Positions 17,380-23,964 of a stretch of 64,000 bases of DNA are shown here, one piece after another (the first letter of the stretch is position 1; each line of letters starts with the position of its first letter). A program made the translations under genes and the position numbers. This stretch comes from Flavobacterium sp. KS-LB2 (GTDB lineage: Bacteria; Bacteroidota; Bacteroidia; Flavobacteriales; Flavobacteriaceae): assembly GCF_036895565.1 (NCBI RefSeq), contig NZ_CP145904.1:2976001-3040000 (forward strand). The letters run 5' to 3'. The notes beneath the pieces were generated by a model that saw nothing but the letters and a program-made list of their open reading frames with translations, was not told the origin of the DNA and ran no database searches.

Positions 17380-17805
17380 CTACAATGATTTATTATTCAA
17401 AACTACTTTGTAATGTATCGTTGCGGTTGGCTCTAATGTTTTAGAAACCGAACAATATTTTTCGAAAGAAAGTTGTGCGGCTCTGGCTGCTTTTTCTTCG
17501 TTTATTGGTCCTTCCAAATAAAACACAATGTGGATATCCTTGAATGGTTTCGCTTCTCCAACTTGTACACGTTCTCCTTCTACCTCAGCTTTGAAAGAGG
17601 TGATTTCCTGACGTTGTTTTTTCAAAATTGAAATCATATCGATGGCGCTGCAACCCGCAACACCCATCAATACCAATTCCATCGGACTTGGTCCTTGATC
17701 ATCTCCACCAAATTCTGGACGGCTATCTACATTTACAATATGTCCTCTTTCGTTTTTTAATTCGAAATGGAAATTATCGTTTACTCTATTTAATGTTATT
17801 TTCAT
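17380..17805 (-). CDS. OsmC/Ohr-family thiol peroxidase-like protein
   Basis: This 141-residue protein carries the two family cysteines: C52 in MGVAGCSAIDM (peroxidatic, on the long helix) and C118 in FEKYCSVSKT. OsmC proteins reduce organic hydroperoxides with lipoyl or thiol partners. The single-domain OsmC type near metZ and thrA may protect thiol intermediates, which is only a guess from location. It follows the aspartokinase fusion by 66 bp on the same strand. Confidence 0.9.
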   Translation of the reverse strand: MKITLNRVNDNFHFELKNERGHIVNVDSRPEFGGDDQGPSPMELVLMGVAGCSAIDMISILKKQRQEITSFKAEVEGERVQVGEAKPFKDIHIVFYLEGPINEEKAARAAQLSFEKYCSVSKTLEPTATIHYKVVLNNKSL

Positions 17806-17829
17806 TATTATTTGCTTTAATTCTTTTAT

Positions 17830-17868
17830 TCAATCTGAAATCTAAATTCAAAAATCCCCAATCTTAAA
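17830..17868. repeat. Degenerate AATCTAAA-type spacer
   Basis: Repeated variants of AATCTGAAATCTAAATTC fill the gap between the thrA-type gene and osmC. Nothing else is visible in it. Confidence 0.45.
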
Positions 17869-17871
17869 TCA

Positions 17872-20286
17872 TTACCCTTTATCCGATAATCTCAAAATAT
17901 CGCCAAAAACTCCTCTCGCAGTTACTGCTGAGCCTGCGCCTGCACCTTGAATCACAATTGGTCGGTCTCCGTACGATTCTGTATAAATTTCAAAGAAAGA
18001 ATCAGAACCTTTCAGTCCGCCCAAAGCCGTATCTGATGGTACCGAAACTAATTTCACTTCCAGATTTCCTTTGTCATTTTGCAAATCGCCTGACAATTCG
18101 CCTATGTATCGCAACACGTGATTAGGTTTTTGTTCTGCTTTTATTTTAGCATAAATTGGATCAAACTCCGTCAATTTATTCAAGAAATCAGAAACATCAC
18201 CTTCACGTAAATGTTCGGGAATTAAATTCTGAATATCAATTTCTTCAAACTCATTTTGCAAGTCCAATTCCCTGGCCAAAATCAATAATTTTCTACCTAC
18301 ATCATTCCCGCACAAGTCCTCTCTTGGATCCGGCTCAGTATATCCGTTTTGAATCGCTTCTTTTAATATTTCGCTGAACGGAGCGTCTTTTGCAGAAAAA
18401 TTATTGAACAAATAACTCAATGTCCCAGAGAAAACACCCTTAATCTTAGTAATATTTTCTCCAGAAAGATGCAATAATTTAATCGTATCAATCAATGGTA
18501 ATCCCGCTCCAACATTCGTTTCATAAAGATAACTCTTTTGATTATCTGCTAGCACTTTTCGTAATTTTTTATAAAAACTATAACTTAATGTATTCGCTAC
18601 TTTATTAGATGAAATCAAATCAAAACTGCTTTCTGCAAGTGGAATGTAATTTTCGACAAACGTGGCACTTGCCGTGTTGTCAATTGCAATTAAATTCTCA
18701 AGATGATGCTCGGTTGCGTATGCAATTACGTCATTAATAGTATAAGAGAATCCATTGTTTTGAATTTCATTTTTCCAATTTGGAGTAACCCCATTTTTAT
18801 TTAAAAGTACATTACTGGAATTGGCAATCGCAAAAACATTCAGTTTGATGTCTTTTCTTTTTTCGATGGTTGCTGCTGATTCCAATATTTGGTTAATCAA
18901 CGTTCCCCCTACTAAACCATGTCCGAAAATAGCGATATTAATTTTCTTTGAAACTCCAAAAATCTCTCCGTGAATCACGTTTAAGGCTTTGTTCAGTTGC
19001 GATTTTTTAACCACCAAACTCACATTTTTACCCGTAACCGTATTATTGAAAAGAATCGGGACAATTTTATTTTTTATCAACGCCGTATAAGGCTTGTGAA
19101 ACGTACTCAAATCCTGTCCAATGATAGAAATCACCGAAACATCATCGGTCACCGTGATTTTATTCACATCTTTAGAATAGAAATCATTTTCGAATTCTTT
19201 CTCTAATTCAATCATGGCTTTTGTCGCTTTGTCAGCAGCTACAACCAAACCAATTCCTCTTTCTGAAGAACCTTGAGAAATAATACTCACACTAATATCA
19301 TTGTCACCCATCACTCTGAAAATACGGGCATCAACGCCAGTTTTTCCTAATAATCCTCTTCCTTCCAGATTCACTAAAGACACATTTTCAAGTACCGAAA
19401 GTGTTTTAATACCTTCTTTATTAGAATTAGAAGTAATTAATGTTCCTTTATTTTCGTGGTTGAAAGTATTCAAAATACGAAGAGGAATGTTTTTTTCCAA
19501 TAAAGGGATAATCGTTTTGGCATGAAGAATCGTCGCACCAAAATTGGCTATTTCATTGGCTTCGTTAAACGACAAATGATCGATTTTTTTTGCATCAAGC
19601 ACTAAGTCCGGATTAGCGGTATAAATTCCGTCTACGTGTGTGTAATTCTGTAATTCGTCCGCATTTAAGTAATTCGCTATCAACGAAGCGGTGTAATTAC
19701 TGCCGTTTCTTCCTAAAGTGGTCGTGTCATTATTATTATTAGAACCGATGAAACCTGTAATAATATTCACGATTGTTCCGTTATTCTCCTTAAAATAATT
19801 GATTACGTTTTTCTTCGAAATTTGTTCCAAAGGTTGTGCATCACCAAATTTCGAATCGGTTTTAATCAATTCTCTGGTATCTGCAAAGCGAGCATTTATT
19901 CCGTTTTCAATTAAGATTGCCGTCAATAATTTGGCAGAAAGCAATTCCCCTTTGGATAAAATCTGGTCTTTAATTTTGTTGCTGTAATCACCAATTAAAC
20001 TAACACCTTCAAATAATTTTTCCAAAACATGAAACTCCTCAGACAAATCCACGTTCTCATATTCATCTTGTTGGTATTTTTTAAAATCCTCAAAAAGCAG
20101 TTTATAATCCTTATTAGTAGCCGCAACCTTTAAAATTTCTTCCAGTTCATCTGTGGCATTCCCTCTTGCTGAAACCACAATGGCAATTTCCTCTCCCTGA
20201 TTTACTTTATCAGTAATAATTGCAACCACTTTATTTATTCCGTCGCCATTCGATAAAGATTTACCTCCAAATTTTAATATTTTCAT
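17872..20286 (-). CDS. thrA: Bifunctional aspartate kinase / homoserine dehydrogenase
   Basis: This 804-residue fusion begins with the aspartokinase domain (MKILKFGGKSLS, about 1-290). Tandem ACT regulatory domains follow (about 300-450, with VSVISQGSSERGIGLVV). A homoserine dehydrogenase begins near 455 with the NAD(P) motif IFGHGLVGGTL and carries the substrate segments SGTLSYLFNNF and GYTEPDPREDLCGNDVGRK. It phosphorylates aspartate and later reduces aspartate semialdehyde to homoserine. It lies 18 bp after metX, so homoserine is made and acetylated from one transcript under the SAM-I riboswitch. The ACT domains imply feedback by threonine or another amino acid. Confidence 0.95.
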   Translation of the reverse strand: MKILKFGGKSLSNGDGINKVVAIITDKVNQGEEIAIVVSARGNATDELEEILKVAATNKDYKLLFEDFKKYQQDEYENVDLSEEFHVLEKLFEGVSLIGDYSNKIKDQILSKGELLSAKLLTAILIENGINARFADTRELIKTDSKFGDAQPLEQISKKNVINYFKENNGTIVNIITGFIGSNNNNDTTTLGRNGSNYTASLIANYLNADELQNYTHVDGIYTANPDLVLDAKKIDHLSFNEANEIANFGATILHAKTIIPLLEKNIPLRILNTFNHENKGTLITSNSNKEGIKTLSVLENVSLVNLEGRGLLGKTGVDARIFRVMGDNDISVSIISQGSSERGIGLVVAADKATKAMIELEKEFENDFYSKDVNKITVTDDVSVISIIGQDLSTFHKPYTALIKNKIVPILFNNTVTGKNVSLVVKKSQLNKALNVIHGEIFGVSKKINIAIFGHGLVGGTLINQILESAATIEKRKDIKLNVFAIANSSNVLLNKNGVTPNWKNEIQNNGFSYTINDVIAYATEHHLENLIAIDNTASATFVENYIPLAESSFDLISSNKVANTLSYSFYKKLRKVLADNQKSYLYETNVGAGLPLIDTIKLLHLSGENITKIKGVFSGTLSYLFNNFSAKDAPFSEILKEAIQNGYTEPDPREDLCGNDVGRKLLILARELDLQNEFEEIDIQNLIPEHLREGDVSDFLNKLTEFDPIYAKIKAEQKPNHVLRYIGELSGDLQNDKGNLEVKLVSVPSDTALGGLKGSDSFFEIYTESYGDRPIVIQGAGAGSAVTARGVFGDILRLSDKG

Positions 20287-20304
20287 TGTGTTGTGTTTTT
20301 TGGC

Positions 20305-21273
20305 TTAGAATATATCCTGAAGCAAATTGTGTAATTGTTTGTATTCTATCAAAAAAGCATCGTGTCCGTGAATGGAAACAATTTCCTGATAGCTAACCTT
20401 ATTCTTATATTTTTTTAATTCCTCGTAGGTTGCTTTATTTTCATTTGCCGTAAAAAACAAGTCTGAATTGATTCCGATAATATGAATGTCAGCTTCAATT
20501 TTTGACGTTATATCTTCGAATGAATCACTATTTCTCGTAATATCTATCGTCTTCAACAGTTGATTCATCATTTTATAAGAGGAGATTTGAAAACGTTTCT
20601 GTAATTTTTCTCCATGATGCAGCAACCAACTTTCTACATTAAAAACAGCCAATTCTTCATTGGTTGTTCGCTGAAATTTGGCAGCAAAAGACTCTGGAGT
20701 TCTATAACATAACATCGCATGAGTGCGAGCATCTTCAATAGGTTTTGAAGAATTTTTCAGAATTTGTTCCTGCAAAAAGCAATTGGCAATCAGCCAGTCT
20801 GTCGATTTCCAATCGGTTGCAATAGGAATTAAATGTTGTGTGATTTTTGGTTCCAATGCTACCATTTCCCAAGCGATTCCTCCACCTACAGAACCACCAA
20901 TAATGGCGTATAGTTTTTTAATTTCAAGAAGCTGAATTCCTTCAATAAAAATTCTAGCAATATCTCTAGTATTAAAATCCGAATAATTTTCGATGCTAAA
21001 ACCATCAAATCCATTTCCGGGAACATTAAACGCGAGGATTGTATATTTTGTTGTATCTATAGTTTTGTGTTCTCCAATTAAATCATTCCACCAACCGTTT
21101 TCTCCCACAACTTGTGAATTTCCGGTTAAAGCATGATTAACCAAAACTATTGGTGCGGTATGCAATTCTGCTCCAAAAACTTGAAAACTTAAGTTTAAGC
21201 CAGCATAAAAAGCGCCACTTTCGGTGGTGAAATTTTGTAATGAAAGGGATGTTGGTTTATTTTCCAATTGCAA
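20305..21273 (-). CDS. metX: Homoserine O-acetyltransferase (alpha/beta-hydrolase fold)
   Basis: This 322-residue protein has a MetX-type catalytic triad: nucleophile S128 in GGSVGGG, D271 in INSDLFF and H304 in IHGHDAF. It also has the oxyanion segment NHALTGNS near 46-53. It acetylates homoserine from acetyl-CoA, the first committed step to methionine. No ATG is available near the N-terminus, and the frame starts at TTG (21273), 74 nt after the SAM-I aptamer. A TTG start may reduce basal translation. It is the first gene of the long sulfur/methionine run. The protein is somewhat shorter than classical MetX. Confidence 0.9.
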   Translation of the reverse strand: MQLENKPTSLSLQNFTTESGAFYAGLNLSFQVFGAELHTAPIVLVNHALTGNSQVVGENGWWNDLIGEHKTIDTTKYTILAFNVPGNGFDGFSIENYSDFNTRDIARIFIEGIQLLEIKKLYAIIGGSVGGGIAWEMVALEPKITQHLIPIATDWKSTDWLIANCFLQEQILKNSSKPIEDARTHAMLCYRTPESFAAKFQRTTNEELAVFNVESWLLHHGEKLQKRFQISSYKMMNQLLKTIDITRNSDSFEDITSKIEADIHIIGINSDLFFTANENKATYEELKKYKNKVSYQEIVSIHGHDAFLIEYKQLHNLLQDIF

Positions 21274-21346
21274 ATCTTTTATGATTTTTGACCTGTGTTT
21301 GGAAATATTAGAAAGAAAGCTAGGAGTTATCTAGACAAATTCTTAG

Positions 21347-21453
21347 TGTTATCTTTCCACGTTTGGCGTGGTAGAATGCAGCACCTTCTTCGATAAATCG
21401 AAGGGTTGCTAAGGCTTCATCGGGTCTAATCCCTCTGCCTTTCTTTATAACAT
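21347..21453 (-). promoter_or_regulatory. SAM-I (S-box) riboswitch upstream of metX
   Basis: On the reverse strand P1 pairs tgttat (21447-21452 complement) with ataaca (21348-21353 complement). The core AAGGCAGAGGGATTAGACCC, then GATGAAGCCTTAGCAACC, is a textbook S-box. P3 is the stem CTTCGATTTATCGAAG and P4 closes with CCACGCC-AAACGTGG. It sits directly between the metX promoter and gene and should reduce expression of metX and following genes when SAM is plentiful. Compared with the metH copy the conserved core is the same and the variable stems differ. Confidence 0.95.
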
Positions 21454-21480
21454 TTCAATACGTTTTTGAACTTAAAGGCA

Positions 21481-21512
21481 CAAATTAACTACTATTTTTT
21501 TAAACAACCAAA
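21481..21512 (-). promoter_or_regulatory. Promoter of the SAM-I/metX transcript
   Basis: On the reverse strand TTTG (21509-21512), a 20 bp spacer and TTAATTTG (21481-21488) fit the Bacteroidota promoter. Transcription would start about 20 nt before the aptamer. The TTA(n)TTTG form matches the metH promoter box. Confidence 0.6.
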
Positions 21513-21583
21513 TTTTTATCACATTGCTTCTAATTGATTTATTGCAAATTGACTTGGAAAAAATACGCGTAGCATCATGATTC

Positions 21584-21626
21584 CGACGAAAGAAAAAACA
21601 TAGCACTATGATTCTATCTTTCGTCG
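21584..21626. other. Stem-loop downstream of the 69-aa ORF
   Basis: The arms CGACGAAAG (21584-21592) and CTTTCGTCG (21618-21626) enclose a loop that holds a second small hairpin, CATAG-CA-CTATG. No T-run follows on either strand. Function is unknown. The rest of 21527-21684 shows nothing coding. Confidence 0.5.
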
Positions 21627-21684
21627 AAATAATAATTTGAGATTCCCCGTTAAAGTTCCAATAGCTAAAAGAGCCTTCTCTTTA

Positions 21685-21894
21685 TTAGATAAAAAGTTCT
21701 TCATTTTCTTTTGAATACATTTGAAATAATAATGAACTAGGTACTATTTTTTGTGCCAAAGGATCATTCTTTGAAATTTCAAATCTTGGATTAGTCAATT
21801 CATTTTTTGAATCGCTCACCTTTTCTATTTTGGTTCTAAAACCGAAACCTTTTAGTAACTGTAATGTCTTCGGGAAGTGTTTTAATGTGCTCAT
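21685..21894 (-). CDS. Small hypothetical protein, 69 residues
   Basis: An ATG-started ORF on the minus strand, MSTLKHFPKTLQLLKGFGFR followed by a polar, Lys/Glu/Asn-rich middle and SLLFQMYSKENEELFI at the end. There is no signal peptide, membrane helix or known motif. Composition is that of a soluble protein and not of random reverse-strand sequence, but no family is recognised and no clean promoter precedes it. It lies between a terminator (21980-22015) and the metX promoter. It may be a real small gene or a decayed fragment. Confidence 0.4.
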   Translation of the reverse strand: MSTLKHFPKTLQLLKGFGFRTKIEKVSDSKNELTNPRFEISKNDPLAQKIVPSSLLFQMYSKENEELFI

Positions 21895-21979
21895 GATGAT
21901 TAAATTTAAGATGTTAGTTTTGTTTTCCTATTATTTTTTTGAATTCTGAATTCTATTGACTTCTTTACTAATCTGAACG

Positions 21980-22015
21980 AAAAAACCCTTTTAGAAGAAT
22001 ATCCAAAAGGGTTTT
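21980..22015 (-). terminator. Rho-independent terminator after the 29-aa ORF
   Basis: On the reverse strand AAAACCCTTTT pairs with AAAAGGGTTTT and is followed by a run of six T. It stands about 30 nt after the stop of the 29-codon ORF at 22046-22135. Confidence 0.8.
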
Positions 22016-22045
22016 AAGTTGTTCTATAACTTATACTTTTTGGAA

Positions 22046-22135
22046 TCAACAGACATGAATGCGCACCATGGCATTGGCGCAAATCATATTTTTGACTTTA
22101 AAATTATTGGTATTCTGGATTTTCAAGTTTTTCAT
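22046..22135 (-). CDS. Candidate 29-residue peptide ending in MVRIHVC
   Basis: The reverse strand from ATG at 22135 encodes 29 residues, starting MKNLKIQNTNNFKVKNM and ending ICANAMVRIHVC, then TGA. A strong terminator follows about 30 nt later and another lies just upstream, so the ORF sits alone in a short terminator-bounded unit. Three Met and two Cys in 29 codons, with Cys as the last residue, next to sulfur genes, suggests a leader or signalling peptide. No homology is recognised. It is a candidate only. Confidence 0.4.
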   Translation of the reverse strand: MKNLKIQNTNNFKVKNMICANAMVRIHVC

Positions 22136-22171
22136 TCTGTACTTAATTGTATTTTCAGTTGGATAGATTTC

Positions 22172-22206
22172 AAAAAAAAAGCCTCCCGTTTTTTCGGGAG
22201 GCTTTT
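22172..22206 (-). terminator. Strong rho-independent terminator after the 22-aa ORF
   Basis: On the reverse strand GCCTCCCG and CGGGAGGC form a GC-rich stem with a six-base loop, followed by nine T. It is one of the strongest terminators in the window although no long gene precedes it. Confidence 0.88.
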
Positions 22207-22229
22207 GCTATATAAATTTTGATTTTAAT

Positions 22230-22298
22230 TTAAGCAATAGACGACCCACAGGAATTTTCCTGAATGGCTTTTGACATATTACACACATTAAATTTCAT
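22230..22298 (-). CDS. Candidate 22-residue peptide between a promoter and a terminator
   Basis: The reverse strand from ATG at 22298 encodes 22 residues, starting MKFNVCNMSKAIQ and ending ENSCGSSIA, then TAA. It starts about 13 nt after the predicted transcription start and is followed 24 nt later by a strong terminator. A short transcript carrying just this ORF is therefore plausible. Two Cys, two Met and four Ser are present. It may be a leader peptide for attenuation, a small secreted peptide, or chance within a small RNA. Confidence 0.4.
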   Translation of the reverse strand: MKFNVCNMSKAIQENSCGSSIA

Positions 22299-22317
22299 TT
22301 TTCTTTTTTTGTTGTAA

Positions 22318-22349
22318 CAAATATGCTAACTATTTCTGAATTATGCAAA
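22318..22349 (-). promoter_or_regulatory. Candidate promoter for the short-ORF unit
   Basis: On the reverse strand TTTG (22346-22349), a 20 bp spacer and CATATTTG (22318-22325, one mismatch to TAnnTTTG) form a Bacteroidota-type promoter reading away from metK. Confidence 0.5.
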
Positions 22350-22449
22350 TAAGTTTTAAAAAATACCTGCAAAAACAAACTCTATTTTCTTTTTTTATAG
22401 TAGTATGAGAAGAAGGAAAGATTTATGAGCAAAAAAAAGTTAAGATTAA

Positions 22450-22479
22450 TTTGCAATTCAAAATGGTTTCATACATTTG
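22450..22479 (+). promoter_or_regulatory. Promoter of metK
   Basis: TTTG (22450-22453), an 18 bp spacer and a perfect TACATTTG (22472-22479) match the Bacteroidota promoter. The start would fall just before the riboswitch-like leader at 22491. Confidence 0.7.
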
Positions 22480-22490
22480 CACCCGAATAC

Positions 22491-22590
22491 AAGAGGAAAA
22501 ATTTGAACTGATTGCAACCTCTTCATAATGAAACTAATTCATTATGGATGCTGAAAAATTTTCAGTAGAAAAAATGCTAAAGCAGAAACT
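22491..22590 (+). promoter_or_regulatory. Candidate SAM-II-type (long-loop) riboswitch in the metK leader
   Basis: P1 is AAGAGG (22491-22496) paired with CCTCTT (22518-22523), enclosing ATTTGAACTGATTGCAA. This resembles the conserved L1 of SAM-II RNAs (GATTT.AAC.NNATTGCA). The downstream strand ATGCTAAAG (22574-22582) matches the conserved pseudoknot 3' segment (GCTAAA). Between them two extra hairpins are inserted (ATAATGAA/TTCATTAT and CTGAAAA/TTTTCAG), which fits long-loop SAM-II variants described for Bacteroidota. The metK ATG lies about 60 nt downstream, so translational or transcriptional shut-off by SAM is likely. The match is by eye. Confidence 0.75.
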
Positions 22591-22649
22591 CTCCTTTAGT
22601 CCTTTTCAGCAATTATTTTTCCTCGCTTAATTTTTAAATAATAATTATT

Positions 22650-23918
22650 ATGGCCTATTTATTTACGTCAGAATCTGTAAGCGAAGGACATCCAGACAAA
22701 ATTGCAGATCAAATTTCAGACGCATTAATTGATAATTTTTTGGCATTTGATGCTGATTCAAAAGTAGCTTGCGAAACTTTAGTGACTACTGGTCAAGTAA
22801 TTTTGGCAGGTGAAGTAAAATCAAATACTTATTTAGACGTACAACAAATCGCGCGTGATGTAATCAAGAAAATTGGTTATACAAAAAGCGAATACATGTT
22901 TGAAGCCAATTCTTGTGGAATCCTTTCTGCCATTCACGAACAATCTGCTGACATTAATCAAGGTGTTGACAGAGCAAATCCTGAAGAGCAAGGCGCTGGT
23001 GACCAAGGAATGATGTTTGGTTACGCCACTAATGAAACAGAAAATTATATGCCATTGGCACTTGATTTATCTCATAAACTATTACAGGAATTGGCTATTC
23101 TAAGACGTGAAAATAACGAAATCACGTATTTGCGTCCTGATGCTAAATCTCAAGTAACTTTAGAATACAGCGATGACAATAAGCCAACTCGTATTGATGC
23201 TATTGTAATCTCTACTCAACATGATGATTTTGATGAAGAAGCTACCATGCTTGCAAAAATCAAAAAAGATCTTGTTGAAATTTTGATTCCAAGAATCATT
23301 GCTAAAAATCCAACACACGCTCATTTATTTAATGATGCTATTCAATACCATATTAATCCAACTGGGAAATTCGTAATTGGTGGACCACACGGAGATACTG
23401 GATTAACTGGAAGAAAAATCATTGTGGATACTTACGGTGGAAAAGGTGCTCACGGTGGTGGTGCATTCTCTGGAAAAGATCCAAGTAAAGTAGATAGAAG
23501 TGCGGCGTATGCAACACGTCATATCGCTAAAAACTTAGTTGCAGCGGGTGTTGCTGACGAGATCTTAGTACAAGTTTCGTATGCAATTGGTGTGGCTAAA
23601 CCAATGGGTATTTTTATTGATACCTACGGAACTTCAAAAGTGAATTTGACCAATGGTGAAATTGCTAAAAAAGTAGAAGCTATTTTTGATATGCGTCCTT
23701 ACTTTATTGAGCAACGCTTGAAACTGAGAAACCCAATCTATAGCGAAACTGCTGCTTACGGGCACATGGGACGTACTCCAGAAACAGTTACTAAAACTTT
23801 CTCTGCTCCAGGTGGAAACGAAAAAACAGTTACTGTTGAATTGTTTACTTGGGAAAAATTAGATTTTGTAGATCAAGTAAAAACTGCTTTTGGATTGGAA
23901 TCTAAAATACTATTTTAA
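22650..23918 (+). CDS. metK: S-adenosylmethionine synthetase
   Basis: This 422-residue MetK opens with [20 protein letters not shown]. It carries the ATP/phosphate-binding [12 protein letters not shown], the P-loop-like [21 protein letters not shown] and the [15 protein letters not shown] motif. It makes SAM from methionine and ATP in the cytosol and so closes the pathway encoded on the opposite strand to its left. It is about 35-40 residues longer than E. coli MetK because of internal insertions. Control by the SAM-II-like leader would give direct end-product feedback. Confidence 0.97.
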   Translation: MAYLFTSESVSEGHPDKIADQISDALIDNFLAFDADSKVACETLVTTGQVILAGEVKSNTYLDVQQIARDVIKKIGYTKSEYMFEANSCGILSAIHEQSADINQGVDRANPEEQGAGDQGMMFGYATNETENYMPLALDLSHKLLQELAILRRENNEITYLRPDAKSQVTLEYSDDNKPTRIDAIVISTQHDDFDEEATMLAKIKKDLVEILIPRIIAKNPTHAHLFNDAIQYHINPTGKFVIGGPHGDTGLTGRKIIVDTYGGKGAHGGGAFSGKDPSKVDRSAAYATRHIAKNLVAAGVADEILVQVSYAIGVAKPMGIFIDTYGTSKVNLTNGEIAKKVEAIFDMRPYFIEQRLKLRNPIYSETAAYGHMGRTPETVTKTFSAPGGNEKTVTVELFTWEKLDFVDQVKTAFGLESKILF

Positions 23919-23926
23919 ATAAATAA

Positions 23927-23964
23927 GGGGATTTTGTTCAGTCAAAATCCCCGTTATTTTTTAT
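23927..23964. terminator. Terminator between metK and the convergent receptor gene
   Basis: GGGGATTTTG and CAAAATCCCC form the stem, followed by GTTATTTTTTATT on the plus strand. The reverse side also has an AT-rich tail, so it can serve both genes. Confidence 0.8.

Noticed and set aside
22019..22222. 67-codon plus-strand ORF over the short-ORF array
   Set aside because: It reads through two terminator hairpins and its sequence reflects their arms and the reverse of the 29-aa ORF.
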